From NCBI GenBank assembly GCA_003971905.1, contig RSEE01000061.1:1-64000 (forward strand): a DNA stretch of 64,000 bases, written 5' to 3'. The notes beneath the pieces are model-generated. The model did no database searches and was not told the DNA's origin. It saw nothing but the letters and a program-made list of their open reading frames with translations. Origin of the DNA: Moniliella sp. 'wahieum' (taxonomy: Eukaryota > Basidiomycota > Moniliellomycetes > Moniliellales > Moniliellaceae). The position numbers were made by a program, and so were the translations under genes. Each line of letters opens with the position of its first letter. The first letter of the stretch is position 1. Below, in pieces: positions 46,045-58,539 of this stretch.

Positions 46045-47517
46045 ATGTTGAGTGACGTCCAGAACATCCTTGCCACGCTCGAGGCCAACAAGAGCGCCTA
46101 TGTCCAACGCCTGGCCGAAGCTGTGGCTATCCCATCGGTATCGGGCGAGGCGGTGGCGCGGCCGGAGGTCCACCGCATGGCCTGGCTTGTTGCTCGGATT
46201 AACGAAGCTGGGGCGACAACAGAGCTGAGGGCAATGGGAAAGCAGACTCTTGATGGTGTCGAGGTAGACCTCCCACCTGTCATCGTCGCCCAGGTCGGTA
46301 CGGACCCGGGCAAGAAGACGTTACTAGTCTATGGCGTGCGTGCTCTCATCTCAATATCTCACCGGGAGTTGAAATATGCGTTTAACCTCGTCTGTCTGGC
46401 AGCACTACGATGTACAGCCAGCGGCCAAGGTGGATGGATGGGCGACAGAGCCGTTTGTGCTAACCCAGGATGATCAAGGCCGCATGTGGGGTCGGGGCAC
46501 AAGCGATGACAAGGGCCCTGTCCTGGGCTGGGTCAATGTTCTGGATGCCCACCGCCAAACGGGACGGAGCTTCCAGTCAATTTAAAAATGTGCTTCGAAG
46601 GGATGGAGGAATCGGGTTCTGTTGGGTTGCATGACCTCATTGCACAGGAAAAAGGGGGCTTTTTTGCCGGGCCGATGCCATCTGCATCTCTGACAACACA
46701 TGGCTCTCTAAGCGGCCGTGCTTGACCCATGGCCTACGGGGGATCCAGTACTTTGAACTGCACATTGAGGGTCCTGGAGATTTGCACTCGGGGCTGTTTG
46801 GAGGCATGGTGTATGAGCCGATGACGGACCTGATTCGTATCCTCTCTCAGCTCGTCACATCCCAAGGGGAGATTCTCATTCCTGGGATCAACGATCTTGT
46901 CCGCCCACTCACGCCTGACGAAGCCAAGCGGTACGAGGTGATGGATTTTGACTTGGCCCCCGAGGACAGTGCCAAGGCCAAAGTCGCTCGCTCAGAGGAT
47001 AAGTACGCTGCTGATGGCACGCATGCGCTACCCGACCTTGTCTGTTCACAGCATCGAGAGCTCGGCTGGACCAGGTCCCAAAACAGCCATCCCAGGCAAG
47101 GTCCTGGGCCGGTTCTCTCTCCGTCTCGTGCCCGACATGTCGCCTGAACAGGTGATTAAGCTGACGACTGACTACATCAACCATCTCTGGGCTCAGTTGG
47201 GGAGCAAAACAAGATGCGGCTCGACGCCAATCCGGGGGGAAGCCATGGATGGCAGACACGGACCACTGGAACTACACGGCGGCTTCCAAGGCGGTCGAGG
47301 CAGTCTATGGTGTAGTCCCCGACTTGACTCGTGAGGCGGCTCAATCCCTGTCGCCCTCTCGTTTGCGGACGTACTGGAGAAAAACTTGCTACTTCTTCCT
47401 ATGGGGGGTGCAGATGACGGGGCTCATGCGATCGAATCCCTTGAGCTGCGCAACTTTATTGAAGGTTCCAAGGTGATGGCAGTGTACCTTCACGAGTTGG
47501 CCGTGGCTTCAGTTTAA
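46045..47517 (+). CDS. DUG1: CNDP-type dipeptidase (M20), Dug1-like
   Basis: Cytosolic metallodipeptidase; in yeast Dug1 cleaves Cys-Gly in glutathione turnover. Starts [21 protein letters not shown] 67-nt intron (46336-46402, donor GTGCGT) splits [16 protein letters not shown]; the His here is the first metal ligand. Other landmarks: [18 protein letters not shown] (bridging Asp), [17 protein letters not shown] (catalytic Glu pair), [39 protein letters not shown] and [17 protein letters not shown]-terminal [15 protein letters not shown] carries the last His. About 469 residues, stop 47515-47517. Indels near 46580, 46670, 47020, 47215 and 47335 break the frame. Confidence 0.92.
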
Positions 47518-48364
47518 TTGTTGGCACCCTGGGCCCCAATGAAGAATGCATATGTTGAATCAACTTTGAGTGATCGAAGAAGGGGGAGTCAGCACCAAAA
47601 CGCAAGTATATACTACGAGTAGGTCTTCGATAGTAACCCTCCCACGCGGTTGTTAGTTTCTGTTGCCCGAGTTCAACTATCATGTCCAAGAGACCTGATA
47701 TGCGCCGTAGAGGTTGCGTCAATCGATGTGTTGGTCTTCGTAGTATATAAGCGGCGGGAGAAAGATGGCATCAGAGACGTGAGCTCTGCTACTAGAAATC
47801 AAAGGCTCGAGCACCCTCTTAGAAAGGTCGTCTAGGTGTGTACTAGGTATGGCCGACCATATGTCTATTCTCGTCAGTAAGAGAGTGGTACCACTACTCC
47901 ACCCACAACAGTTTCATGTCGTTGGCACCGTATGCTCGTTGTTGTCCACTGTGTCCACTGCAATGCATCCCTCCACCAATACCGACCGTTCACAAGGCTG
48001 CAGGTTAGGCATTTAGTATCCATAAACCGCAGTGGGATGCATCCATATGTACCAGCTACAAACAAAGCGAGCCTGTGGTTATAGCCCCGGAAAGCGCTAC
48101 TTAGCTTTGCAGCTTTGGAAACGTTGCCTCAAGCATCAATCAAGCTGGGTCCTGGTCAATACAATGACGGCCACCCTGACCCATCAAGGATCGTGAAAAA
48201 GAAAACATGAACATAGCAACCACAAAGGCTGCTTATTACAGCAGAATACCCACAGGAAAGAATGTACGGGCCCGCAGTACAGGCCCACAATGAGGAGAAA
48301 CAAGTAAAGAAGGGGAAACTATCCGCGCCTTCTACAGCCGGAGGAGGATGCTTTGCGAAGCTTC
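47518..48364. other. intergenic, convergent 3' flanks of DUG1 and the aspartyl protease gene
   Basis: No gene or clear repeat seen. TGTCCACTG is repeated at about 47943-47961. Confidence 0.5.
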
Positions 48365-49853
48365 TCAGAAGCCCACACGCTCGTTGGCCACATCGAAGGT
48401 AATGGGGCCATTGGCTTGGAAGACACTGTCACCCAAAATCCAGCCAATGCTGGAAGTGCCCGAACTGCCAACAACAGCAAAGACGCAGTTTCCACTGTCG
48501 TCTGTTCCGTACGACGTGTACTTGCCCAAGTTGACGGACTTGCCGCCGAGCTTGAAAGTGACAGAAGGGGGGCTGGAGCAGTCGTAGGTGGCCTGCACGG
48601 AGCCCGATCCGAATTGAGGAGTCAATCCGAGCGAAGCGTATAGCTCGAGAGCCTCGAGAAAAGGTGCCTGCAGGGGGAAGGGAGGAAGGTCAAGTGGTTA
48701 GGGTGGGCTATATTTTGGTAAGAATGAGAAAAAAAAAAACCTGTACTTACCACCACCAAGGTCGTGCCTGTGTTGACCAGAACCAAAAGAGGGTTCCTGC
48801 GTCAGAATTTCTGCCGTCATACAACACGCCCGTCAAAGATACGTACCCGAGTCGACAATTCCACTGATCGACTTGCCGTTCACTTCGGCGTCAATGGACC
48901 AGTAGGAAGCGTCAGTCACTTTAGCCCAGGAGGGTTGGCTACCGGCCGTGCCGATGGACAAGGTGGATCCGGACTTCTTCAAATCAAAGACAAAGGACTT
49001 TTGGCTCAGCACGTTCGCTTTGATAAGGGAGTAGAACCAGGGCTCCTGCTGCTGGAACGAAGCGAGATTGGGGAAAGCCATGCCACTGATGCCCTGGCTG
49101 TTTCCCTCGCCCGAGAGGAAGGTGGAGTTAGACTTTCCAATGTAGGCCTTGGGTGCGCTCAAGCCACCAATCGATAGCTTGTCCGAGTACACCTCGCCCG
49201 AGGCAGTGGTGCCGTCACCGTACGAGTCGCTAAAGGTCGTATGAGTGTCGTTGGAAGTGCTCGATTCAGAGGGCTTGTAAGCGGAAGGGTTGACAAGCGT
49301 GTCGGAACTACCCGTGTCAAAGTCTGGGGGAAACGGTCACGTCAGTTTATAGAGACTCATAGAGGCTATCCGCCACCAATGCGGCGCGCGTTAGAAGTGG
49401 GGGGGCAGAGGGTACGGACCAATTGGGATGGACTGGGAAGGCGTGCCGAACGCAATGATGCCTGCAAACAGAGTAGTGGTGAGTGAGGTACATGTGTGGA
49501 TGCTATCTGATAGGGGAAGGATGGCACGTACCGGTCCACAGCAAGCCATCCTGCACGTCGGTCAAAGCGACTTCCCCAGTGCCGCGGCGGCTGGAGTGGT
49601 CACGAGTGTCCAAAGGGTGGCGCAGGCCCGTATTTGCGAAGTAGTTGTCAAAGGTGCGCTGGTACTTGGTGTTGACGCGGTTGATCTCCTTCTGAACGAG
49701 GACCGAATCCACGGCACCGTTCCTGGCATGGACGCTGCGGGCAGAGTTGCGAGCTAGCGGCACCTCGAGGACGCCTGCCGCGGGGCTGGGCTTGGGCAGA
49801 GCGGTGGCCCCGAGAGCGAGGGCAAGGGAGACAAAGAGGGGGGCGAGCTGCAT
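48365..49853 (-). CDS. secreted pepsin-like aspartyl protease (A1 family)
   Basis: Extracellular acid protease. Signal peptide MQLAPLFVSLALALGATALP is followed by a propeptide with INRVNTKYQRTFDNYF. The first catalytic Asp is in IDFDTGSSDTLVN, which spans intron 49325-49419; the second is in SGIVDSGTTLVV, which spans intron 48768-48846. Other introns are 49462-49531 and 48668-48750. The flap-side sequence SDSYGDGTTASGEVYSDKL and the C-terminal WILGDSVFQANGPITFDVAN are standard A1 features. Only one Cys pair is obvious (YDCSSPP and NCVFAVV). About 387 residues, intact after splicing as far as I can follow. Start ATG 49853, stop 48365-48367. Four introns make it intron-rich for this window. Confidence 0.93.
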
Positions 49854-51940
49854 GCAGGCAAGATGGCAGGTGGTGCTGTGGTGGTGGTGTGGGTGGCTGA
49901 AGGGGGGTTGGGACGGTGTAGCCAGCCTAATCTATGGAGGGGCACATATATATCAGCCGTAGTAACAATGGAGGCAGTCTTGACCTGTCGGGATGCGCGG
50001 CATACAGGCGTGATGCATGACATGGATGATGCATGCTTGCTGTATGTATATGATCGTCTGCAAGCCCCTGCTTGTCCCTCCTGCACAGGGGCAGTGTGTG
50101 GCATGGGTGCGTCGACATAGCGCGGCCTGCACTGCTGCGGGGGGGGGCTCGGCTGCATCTCGGCATTGCCTGGCACGGGACGGCTGCTGAGCCGGCACGG
50201 AGCAGACTGTGGGTGCGCCGCCCCTGCATGGGGCCACTGTTGGCGCCAGGCGTTTTTGCTGGCCTTGGCGCGCCACGAGATGTTCGTGGCTGGCGTCTAT
50301 ACATGGTCTCAACGAACGACACATGCTTCCGGAGACAGAAACTCAAGGGTAAGGATTACATATTAGCACGCAATATGGGATAGGGACTGGCCTGGAACAG
50401 GGCTGGGGCTTGGATGGGCTTGGAGGTGGACGAGTTCAGAGTGCATCGGGAACGAAAGGGAGGGCGGCAGCCCAGATGCGTGGCAAACGCGAAGAGGAGC
50501 TGCATCTGAGGAGATGTCGAGGCTGGGTTGATTTGTTGATTAAGCTGCCCGACATATGCGACGCGACACCTTTCTGGATCCGATGCATCTGATGGCATCT
50601 CGTTTTCGCGTAATACATTAATCCAACCCCGCAGGTATTTTGATGTTACGGGGCGCTCCGATTAACCTCGGACGCTGAGCTCCGCATTTGTTGATTGCCA
50701 TATTGTGAAAGCGGACACGATATGGGTATTGCCTGCGGATGAAGGAGAACTCGTGGTATGTGTGTGACTACGATCGATCGCCCTCTCGTATATTACAGAC
50801 AACAACCTATTTTGTCCGGAGCAGAGAGAGAGACGAAGGCAACTGAGCGGAGCGAAACCATAATTGCTTCGGGGCCAAAAGCTGTGGCTAAGGATGCCAG
50901 GGTCAAGCTCGGTTATGTCCTTCACCACTCTATAATTCATGGACAACCATGATCGGAACAGCGGTTCTTCCCCGTGCTCGCTGCGACAAGCCCACCACGC
51001 CCAGTGGGGGGCCAACCTATACACAAAAACATTTGCTCCACCTGGCTCCCAGGAGCACATCGATGAGGGGCCCTTCTGTGGGGCCAAGAAGTCAATCCGT
51101 ACGATGACAGCTTGTCCTATCCCTCTCTGACCGGAACTCACTCTAGTCACTGGGGATTATCGATTAACGTGTTTAACCGCAAAACTCTAACTTAAAAGGC
51201 AGGCGTTTCGACGGCTGGACAGTGTCACATCGTTTTCTCCTCATCTGTCCCTCCCCCAACACGTCCTGTTGAGCCATCGGGTGGCTCGTGCTTTGGCCAA
51301 TGTTCAGTTCCTCCTCAGGCCTGGGAGTTCCATTGTTTTCTCTCTCCTGTTTTTTCCTTGTTCCGCAGCTTAGCCCCTGGTGGCGACTCGCTACTTGATG
51401 TTCATATGTAGGCGTTGATGGTTGGCTTAAACCACAACCACCACCAGTGCGATTGCATCGCCCTCGAGGACCATCCGGACTCCAGGTCTCATCACATCCA
51501 CATCCTGAAGACGTGTGCGCGTCGCGCGTATAATATGTGAGGCTAGCCTGAGGACATTCCCTCTTTGGTTTGTTACATGGCCATTCCCTCTGTTTTGGTT
51601 TCCCGTGCACACATCTAATCTATAGCCACTGAGGCCACTGAGGGTTGTCCACCGCCAATACTCTCAATCTGTGTACTCCACAGATATCTTCGGGTGGAAG
51701 ATACATGTGCACAAGCCGTGTGTGGCTCGTTCTCATTACGTTCATTTAATCCGTTTAACATTTAATTTTTTGATCGAACCATCGTTCATCGATCGTTCAT
51801 CTGTTCCGTTCAACGTTCAACGTACGTTCAATGTTCATCGTCACGCGTCATCGTTCATCTTACACGTTCACTACATTCGACGTCCGACGCTTCCGCCACC
51901 ACCTCCTCTGTCTGCGCCCCGCTTTCTCCCCGCATACACT
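49854..51940. other. intergenic between the divergent protease and E2 genes
   Basis: About 2.1 kb. 49998-50035 has ATGCATG/GATGATGC units. A run of G lies at about 50140. 51775-51860 holds GTTCATC/GTTCAAC units close to the E2 gene. Open frames are short and unrelated to anything I know. Confidence 0.5.
51781..51860 (+). repeat. GTTCATC/GTTCAAC heptamer cluster
   Basis: At least six units of GTTCAAC, GTTCAAT or GTTCATC, some abutting, others separated by GATC, GTAC or GTCACGC. On the minus strand they are GATGAAC and GTTGAAC, the NTGANNN form. It ends about 80 bp before the E2 start codon. Confidence 0.8.
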
Positions 51941-52954
51941 ATGGCCAGCTCACGTCGTCTTACCAAGGTGTGTTCTGACCGTACTCCCTGCTTTTCTCTA
52001 TTTGGGTGATGCCTTCAACGTCAACGCTCCACTTGAAGAGCGTTAGCAAATGTCAACACCCTGACAGCCCGCTGGCGTCAACCCACTCGCCAGATCGTGT
52101 GACCGAACGCCCGAGCTAACCTTGTGTTTGGCAGGAGCTACAAGACCTCCAGAAAGAGCCTCTGCAAGGAATTGGTATGTCCTGCGTATCGGCATCTCCA
52201 TTCTTACTAACCATGCCTTACTACCTCCGCTCCATCGCCTTTTTTGTCATTCCCCAAGTTGTCGAGCCAAACGGGTATGTTCTATCGTCTTGATCCCCTA
52301 CTCCCCCATACAAATCCACCCATCACCACAATTCTGGAGGCTAATACGTATGCTTATCTAGCGACAACCTCTACTCCTGGACAGCGGTCATCAAAGGGCC
52401 CCCTGAAAGCCCTACGCTCAGGGCAGCTTTGAGCTCTCGCTCGACTTTCCCGTCGAGTACCCATTCCGCGCGCCCAAGGTCAAGTTCAACACCCGTATTT
52501 ATCACCCCAATGTCGACGACAGTGGAAACCTGTGTGTCGGGCTGCTTAAAAGCGAAGCTTGGAAACCTTCAACCAAGGCTTCCACCAGTACGTCCCCCCC
52601 TTTTCCTCTCCGTTATGGGGATGAGGAAGACGCAGCGCTGACGTTCCTTTTCTTGCTTTGCCCAGTTCTTCTGACGATTGAGCAACTCATCGCCGAGCCC
52701 GACCCGGACGATGCGTTGGTAGCTTCGATCGGTATGTTGCCCCTTTGTTCACTTGCTTGTGGCCAGCTCGGCGGTGCAATATACTGACCTTGCCTTCTTT
52801 TAGCCGAGGAGTACAAGACCGACCGCAAGCAGTACAATGAAACGGCCGCTCAGTGGGTCAAGAAGGTACGCTCACGTTTCCCCCCTCTTGCTTTGCGAAC
52901 TGCCGTGATGGTCTGACTGATGATTGATGGCTGTGGGACCAGTACTGCAAGTAA
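51941..52954 (+). CDS. ubiquitin-conjugating enzyme E2, UbcH7/UBE2L3-like
   Basis: E2 enzyme that accepts ubiquitin from E1 on its active-site Cys. Seven exons, introns at 51968-52134, 52175-52258, 52275-52361, 52588-52665, 52732-52803 and 52866-52942 (72-167 nt). Spliced protein: MASSRRLTKELQDLQKEPLQ, GIVVEPNGDNLYSWTAVIKG, PPESPY, FPVEYPFRAPKVKFNTRIYH, PNVDDSGNLCVGLLKSEAWK (catalytic Cys in LCVGLL), ILLTIEQLIAEPDPDDALVA, IAEEYKTDRKQYNETAAQWV and KKYCK, stop at 52954. MASSRRL and AEEYKTDRKQ plus WKPSTK match UBE2L3-type E2s, which work mainly with RING-between-RING and HECT ligases; the exact ligase set is inference. One C is missing near 52412; with it the length is 149 residues. Confidence 0.93.
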
Positions 52955-53054
52955 GGGCCCGCCTTCGCCTCGCGGGTCTTCACCTACTGTATGACCTTTT
53001 TACTACATTACTACGTGCCAATGTCCCCTCTCTCTAGGACATGAACGATATCGT

Positions 53055-56000
53055 TCAGTTGCACATATGAGTCGGGACCGAAGACGGGGGGAGTGAACAC
53101 ACGTACCCCTCTCCCCCGTTGATGGGGAAGCGCACTAAGGGGCCAAAACTAATACAATGATGGACCTGAGCTGGGCCAGCAAGCTCGGTCGAGATGAGTG
53201 ACGTGAGCGTGAAGGACAGATGACGGAGCAAGCGAAGCACGTGGTGGCTGGGATGACATGGTCTGTTACCCGGTAGGGGGCAAGTAAAAACAGAGCCGAA
53301 AAACTGCAGGCTAATGGCCATTAGAGATGCCCACAGAAGTGGAACAACCGTCGGCCAAGGGGAGGAGGCGGACAAGAAGTGTAATGGGGTTGGAGGAGAA
53401 CCCCTTCCAGAGGGGTTGGATGATGACGACGACGACGAAAGGTTGGTTGTACCTGGATGAGGACGGAGAGCCTGCTCCGACGCAACGAGGCACCCATATG
53501 TAAGTGTTGCCAGCAACAGAATAGAACCGGTCGAGTCCCTTGCATAGCAGAAGGAACGGGGCAAGTCGGACTTGGCCAACCGGAGCAGAACGTATAGCAA
53601 GACCTCAGGCTGAAGTGGCGCAGAGAGCCATTAGTGAGCCCCTCCATCTTCTAGGCCAAAAGGAGTCGAGTGATGTGAACCAGTACTGCGCGGCTCTGGG
53701 AGAGAAAGGAGAAGTTGGTTGGCATGGTGTTGTTGACGCATCTCGATTGCCATACGGAGCGAATGAGGATGAGGTTGAGAATTCGTTGACGGATTCGACA
53801 GTTGGCTCAAACCCACAGAGGAAGTCGAAGTCGCGGCTAAAGGGGCTTCGTGGACCGAGCTGGGTTTGACACACCGAAGAGGAAACTGGAATGTTGCCAG
53901 CGCGGATGGGTTCAGGTGTGCATGCTGGGGCGGCGGAGCGGCTGCTTGGACCGATAGGAAGCCGTATCGCCAGGATACCGAATGCGACCCGTCCTCAGGT
54001 GGAGCGGACAAGGCGCAACTAGTCAAGGCCATGGGATCCATCAGCTCCGCATGGACGACTTCGAGGAAAAAACTTTGATGGAGCTGTTGTGGCTGCCCGT
54101 TTTGGACACAGGTAGCCACCACCGTATCTGCCCTCCCTCCCCTGGCATTGTAGGCGTACCAATGAGCGTATCATCCCTGTCATCACTCCATCGAACCCAA
54201 CTGGGTGCCTCCTTGACTTCATATGAGGCCTGAATACCGTCGCTCGGCCCGATAGGGTCCCAGATCCGCAACTTCCACGCCCATCGTTGGTTCAGGCACG
54301 CTCGGGTCGGCCCTCCCGCAATCCGACGAGTAAACTCGCGAAATTCCCACCCTCCCTCGGGACGCTTGCGCGCATCAATAATCCAATTGTGGTTCCCGCG
54401 CGACTTGGCCTTGCGCCCATCTTCATTGAAGCGGGAAATCAAAGGCTGAGACCAGAGGTAGAGTTTGAGTTGTTTCAGGGTCATCTCTCCCTCCAAGTTC
54501 CCCTTCTGCCGTTGCAACACCCGCTCGTGGAACGCCTTGGTAAACGCATTGATCCGGAACCGGAACGGACGAAAGTCGGGTGATTCGTCCAGTCGAGCCA
54601 TCCGCTTGGGCATCAGAGTTGTAGACAGGCTCCCCCGCGCTATTCTTAAAGTCCACTGTTGAACAGAGAGGAGAAAAAGGAGGGTCAGAATGGACATCGT
54701 CCGTGTAGCAGAAAAATAGAGGGTTTACTCACAGTCAGAACAAATCTCATCGAGGAGCTCGAGGAGAACCTCATCCAACCAGAGCCGTAGTTCAGGATTC
54801 ACGGAGGAAGCCACCGCATCACATTCAAGATGGGTATCGTCTAAAATGGGAGAGGGAACGCCAGGGGGACCCTCGGAAGCGCAGTGCGCAGGAGAGATGG
54901 GGCCATAACGTATGAATCAGACGCGGCGCGCATATGCGCCGTAGGCGTAACCACGGAGCGGTGGTAATGTGGGCGGCGGCTGATTCGCGCTGAATCTGCG
55001 TCTGGACGGTACTCTGTCCTCTCAGGTCGGATGGGGCCCGTGTCACATCACCAAGCGCCTGAGAGACATTGCATTGGTAATGGGAAGAATTGAAGGCGGA
55101 ATCGCCCCGACTAAGGTGTTGCCAAAGGAGGAGGGGTGAAGGAGGCAGTGTTCCACTGCTATCTCTTCCGTGGGTGGTGTTGGTACTCAAATCGTTTGTA
55201 AGCACTGGTTCGGATGAATTCCCACCAGGAGCTGTAGACTCCACAGCTAAAGGCAGATGAGGGGAGTCACTTGCGTTCGAGGAGGGAAGTTTGAGACCGA
55301 GAGAAGGAGGAAGTCCATCGGACGTATTGCCAGTCGCGGGTGGAATAGTGCGGTCAAATGGAGCTAATAGCCCATCCATTGGCAATGTCTGGGGAATGGA
55401 AACATTGTGAACCCCGTCTTGTAGACGAGGGAATGACGCAGTGCGCCCATGCTGATGTGGCTAGAACGTAAGAACTTGACCAAGCCTGGGTCCATGCTGT
55501 CATCATCATCACTCGCTCGCCGTTTGCCCAGCCCAGGAGAATCGAAGATAGGTACATTAGCAACTCTCTCACCTGGGGTAGGCATAGCTGTCGAGGGAGC
55601 GCTCATGGCCGGACAGGCTGCCGACGGTGTCGACGGTCCAGCGCCCATTACATGCGATGAAGCAGAGCAAAGTTCCGGCAGATGGGTGTTCGATGTGCCA
55701 CCGTTTAAGACTTGATCCAAGGCATGCTGCAGTTGATCCAGAAATCGTTTGCTCTGCATATGCTCGCCGTTGCGAAAGTGAGTTCGGGCCGATGTGGCAT
55801 TTAGGACGATGTGGTCCATCAGCAAGCCAAGGTGTCCCACCGACGGATTGCCGTCTCCTCGGAAGGTGACATGAGTGATGATGTGGCAGATGCGGTGTCT
55901 GTTGCAACTGGCAACGGCGGTGCTGTGGAGGGATGGAAGGGCGATTGCACGTCTATTCCCTCGCCTAGGGGAGTGTGCTGGAGATGCATGGCTGCAACAG

Positions 56001-56368
56001 CCTGAGCAAACCCAGGAAACTCGGCCTGGCCCAGGGGCACAGCCGCGGGCGAGGAAAAAGCAGGAAGACTAGCAGCCGTACCCAGGGCCCTCTGTACGTC
56101 ATCTTCGAACACAGCCTCGGGGACATTGGAAAGAAAGGAGCAAGCCGGGTCCGAGGGGCCTATTCCATTGGCCGGATTATTGGGCGAATGACTGTGGGGG
56201 TTGATCGGCTGGGCAGACGGGGGTGGTGGGGTGGTTTGGGCTGTGGTGCGGCTTGGCCCGAAGGGTATATTAGGGGCTGGGCGGGAGGAAATGCGATGGG
56301 AACGGTGGAAGAAGCGTAGAGGCCGGGCGGGGCGGCGGGCCAGCGGGCTTGCGGCGGTCAAGGGACAT
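53055..56368 (-). CDS. large conserved fungal protein of unknown function
   Basis: I do not recognise a named family. The N-terminal half is disordered and Pro/Ser-rich (MSLDRRKPAGPPPRPAST from ATG 56368) with one helical stretch, LMDHIVLNATSARTHFRNGE followed by KRFLDQLQHALDQVLNGG, and an acidic-basic GKRRASDDDDSMDPGLVKF. Around 54780-54100 is a well-ordered domain: LWLDEVLLELLDEICSD, an intron of about 65 nt near 54670-54735, INAFTKAFHERVLQRQKG, MTLKQLKLYLWSQPLISRFN, NWIIDARKRPEGGWEFREFT, WAWKLRIWDPIGPSDGIQ and APSWVRWSDD. The C-terminal part has two hydrophobic stretches near 53520 and 53330, whose status is uncertain because the frame shifts often. Start, stop and total length (about 1000 residues) are tentative. 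Confidence 0.5.
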
Positions 56369-57475
56369 GGTGTGGCGGTGGCCACACGGGCCACCAAGAG
56401 AGGAAACAGCGTGTTGGCGGGAACGGCCGAGGGCAGCTGGCCTGCACCCATTCTGGTGCGCTGGGCTGGTTCTGGGAGGTAGGGGCGGCAGGGGCGGAGG
56501 GATGGGCGGACAGAAGACCAGGAGGGCGATGGCGATAGCGAAGACGACGGAGGGCCCAGAAGAAGGCCGAATGCAGAGGGGCGCTTGGCAGCTGCCACCC
56601 TCCACGTCCACTACGGGGGTGCGATGACTGATTATGACTAGCTGACTGAGCTGGAAGCCGGACTCGAGCGGCTCAGACGGAGCGCCAGGTCTCGTCGCTC
56701 TTGCATTGGTGCGGCTGCCCTTGTGGGGCGGTGGTGCGCCTTGGCCCCCGAACGGCGCAGCGCAGCGCAGCCGCACAATATATTCACCTGGCGTGTGCTC
56801 TATGCAAGGGGCACCCCCCTCGGCCTTGGGGCGCCACAGGCTGCAATTAAACACGCACACTGCCCCCTGCGTGCGCTGCCACCGCTTACTGTGTCCATCC
56901 ACACCCCCCGCCTGCTCCACTGTGGCGGCGCAGGATTCAGGACCCCCGTCCTTTCCGCTCGCTCACTTCCGCACACTGACTCGGCGCTTTCTGCCCGCTG
57001 GAGGCACTAGTGACGTGGCACAGGCGTCTAACCCTATGCCCCCCGTTCGCCGATTCCATTCTGACATAAGCGTGGAAGGGCTGTCTCGGCACTGCGCCCG
57101 CCTGCGCCAAGGGGTCACGTGGCAGCTTCCAAGAAGAAAATTTGCAGGTGGAGGCAACCTACCGAGCAGCACGATAAAAGGCGTTTGCGGGCGGCCCAAT
57201 TGCCCCTCAGCCCACCCTCCCATTACCGCCATCACCCATCGCCCCCAGCATCCATCTCTTACTGGTAAGTTGTTGGCCTTCTCTCTTTATGATGTCTTCA
57301 TCTTCCTTGCCCGGCCTATATGACCATGCCGAAACGACAAGGCGGCGTCTCGTCGGCGCTACGTGCTTCGGCACGATTGTTTCTTCGGTGCTTGCCAGCA
57401 CCTCGTTGTCTGATCCTTCTCATTTGCATCATGCATCGTTGCTAACCTCCATTGCCTTTGATTGCTAGCTTCAAC
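56369..57475. other. GC-rich divergent upstream region
   Basis: Between two divergent uncertain genes. A TAACCCTA telobox lies at 57029-57036. Open frames on both strands are compositional. No gene supported. Confidence 0.45.
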
Positions 57476-58107
57476 CCACATTCTCCCTCCTTCGCCCTTT
57501 GGTCGAGGAGCCTGCACAAAACCAACAACTGGTATGTTTGCTCGCCGTTCTCGCAAGGCTGGGTTGTCGATGATCGATACACCTGGTATCCAACCAAATT
57601 CGCAGTTTCCACTGTAGGGCACGCAAGCCACCCCTCGTGGGTGGGGGCAATAGTGCTCCTCTTGGTCGAGAGGACTCGTGCTTTTCGGCATGTCGGTGGT
57701 GTCCATCCCCTCTGGCCTTCGGTGCGGGGTGGGGGCGTGTACGAACCCAGTTATGCGTCTCCAGCGGCCCGTGAATTGGTCCGTTTGCATTGACCTCGAG
57801 TTGAAGCCTGCCTTGCCCAGTGACGGCCCACAGACCTTCCTTGGAAGTCTGAGACTTCCCAGCCTGCCCTCAATGATGCATTTGCTCAAACGATTGGGTG
57901 TACTGACCGATCTGTTTATGTCCAGACTCCTTTCTCGTTTCCTTCACGGCCACCCTGTTACTGACGTTGCTCTATTCCGGTAAGTCTTCTCGATCATTTA
58001 GTCATTGACCACTGTTCATCAGGCTTCCCAATGCCCTTATTTGTGCGAATGTTATGGGCTTCAGAAGCATGGCGTGGAATACACTTTGCCACACAGTTTT
58101 GACATAG
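57476..58107 (+). CDS. unidentified spliced gene, tentative
   Basis: Coding-like exon pieces in a consistent order. After an acceptor at about 57470 (GATTGCTAG) comes LQPTFSLLRPLVEEPAQNQQ. From about 57770 a frame reads VNWSVCIDLELKPALPSDG, FLGSLRLPSLPSMMHLLKRL and GVLTDLFMSRLLSRFLHGHP, up to VTDVALFR; then a donor GTAAGT at about 57980 and acceptor CATCAG at about 58022 lead to LPNALICANVMGFRSMAWNT and a TAG at 58105-58107. Amphipathic helices dominate. I cannot name the family, the N-terminus is unclear, and part may be chance. Confidence 0.35.
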
Positions 58108-58539
58108 CTGGGTCCAGTTCAGCACCCTCTCCAGGCGAACCTTCGTCTCGACAGTGGTGTGCCTGTTGTGCTTCAGGAGCGTGGGAGGCTTGACAAATCT
58201 GCGATGCCAGTGAGATCCGAAGTCCGGGTTGTCCTCGAGGGTGGCGCAATCCCACTCGTGGTGGTGGCTGTAGTCTAAGCAAACAACGCCTTCAGAGGAA
58301 CATCAAGCAGCCCGTCGCCACTAGGGGCTTGGCTGCGGAACAAGGAAAACGGATAACTCCTTAGTAGGCCTGAGGAAGGACTGAAGGGACCTTGGGCCAA
58401 AGCACGCTAACGAGCAACCCGCGGTAGCTCAACGTATGCAACTACTAACGCTCTCCTACACGTCGGCCCCTCACCGTGCTCACCTCCCCGCGACCTTTCC
58501 TTGACCACTTCTGGATCCTGCTACAATTGGAACAAAGAT

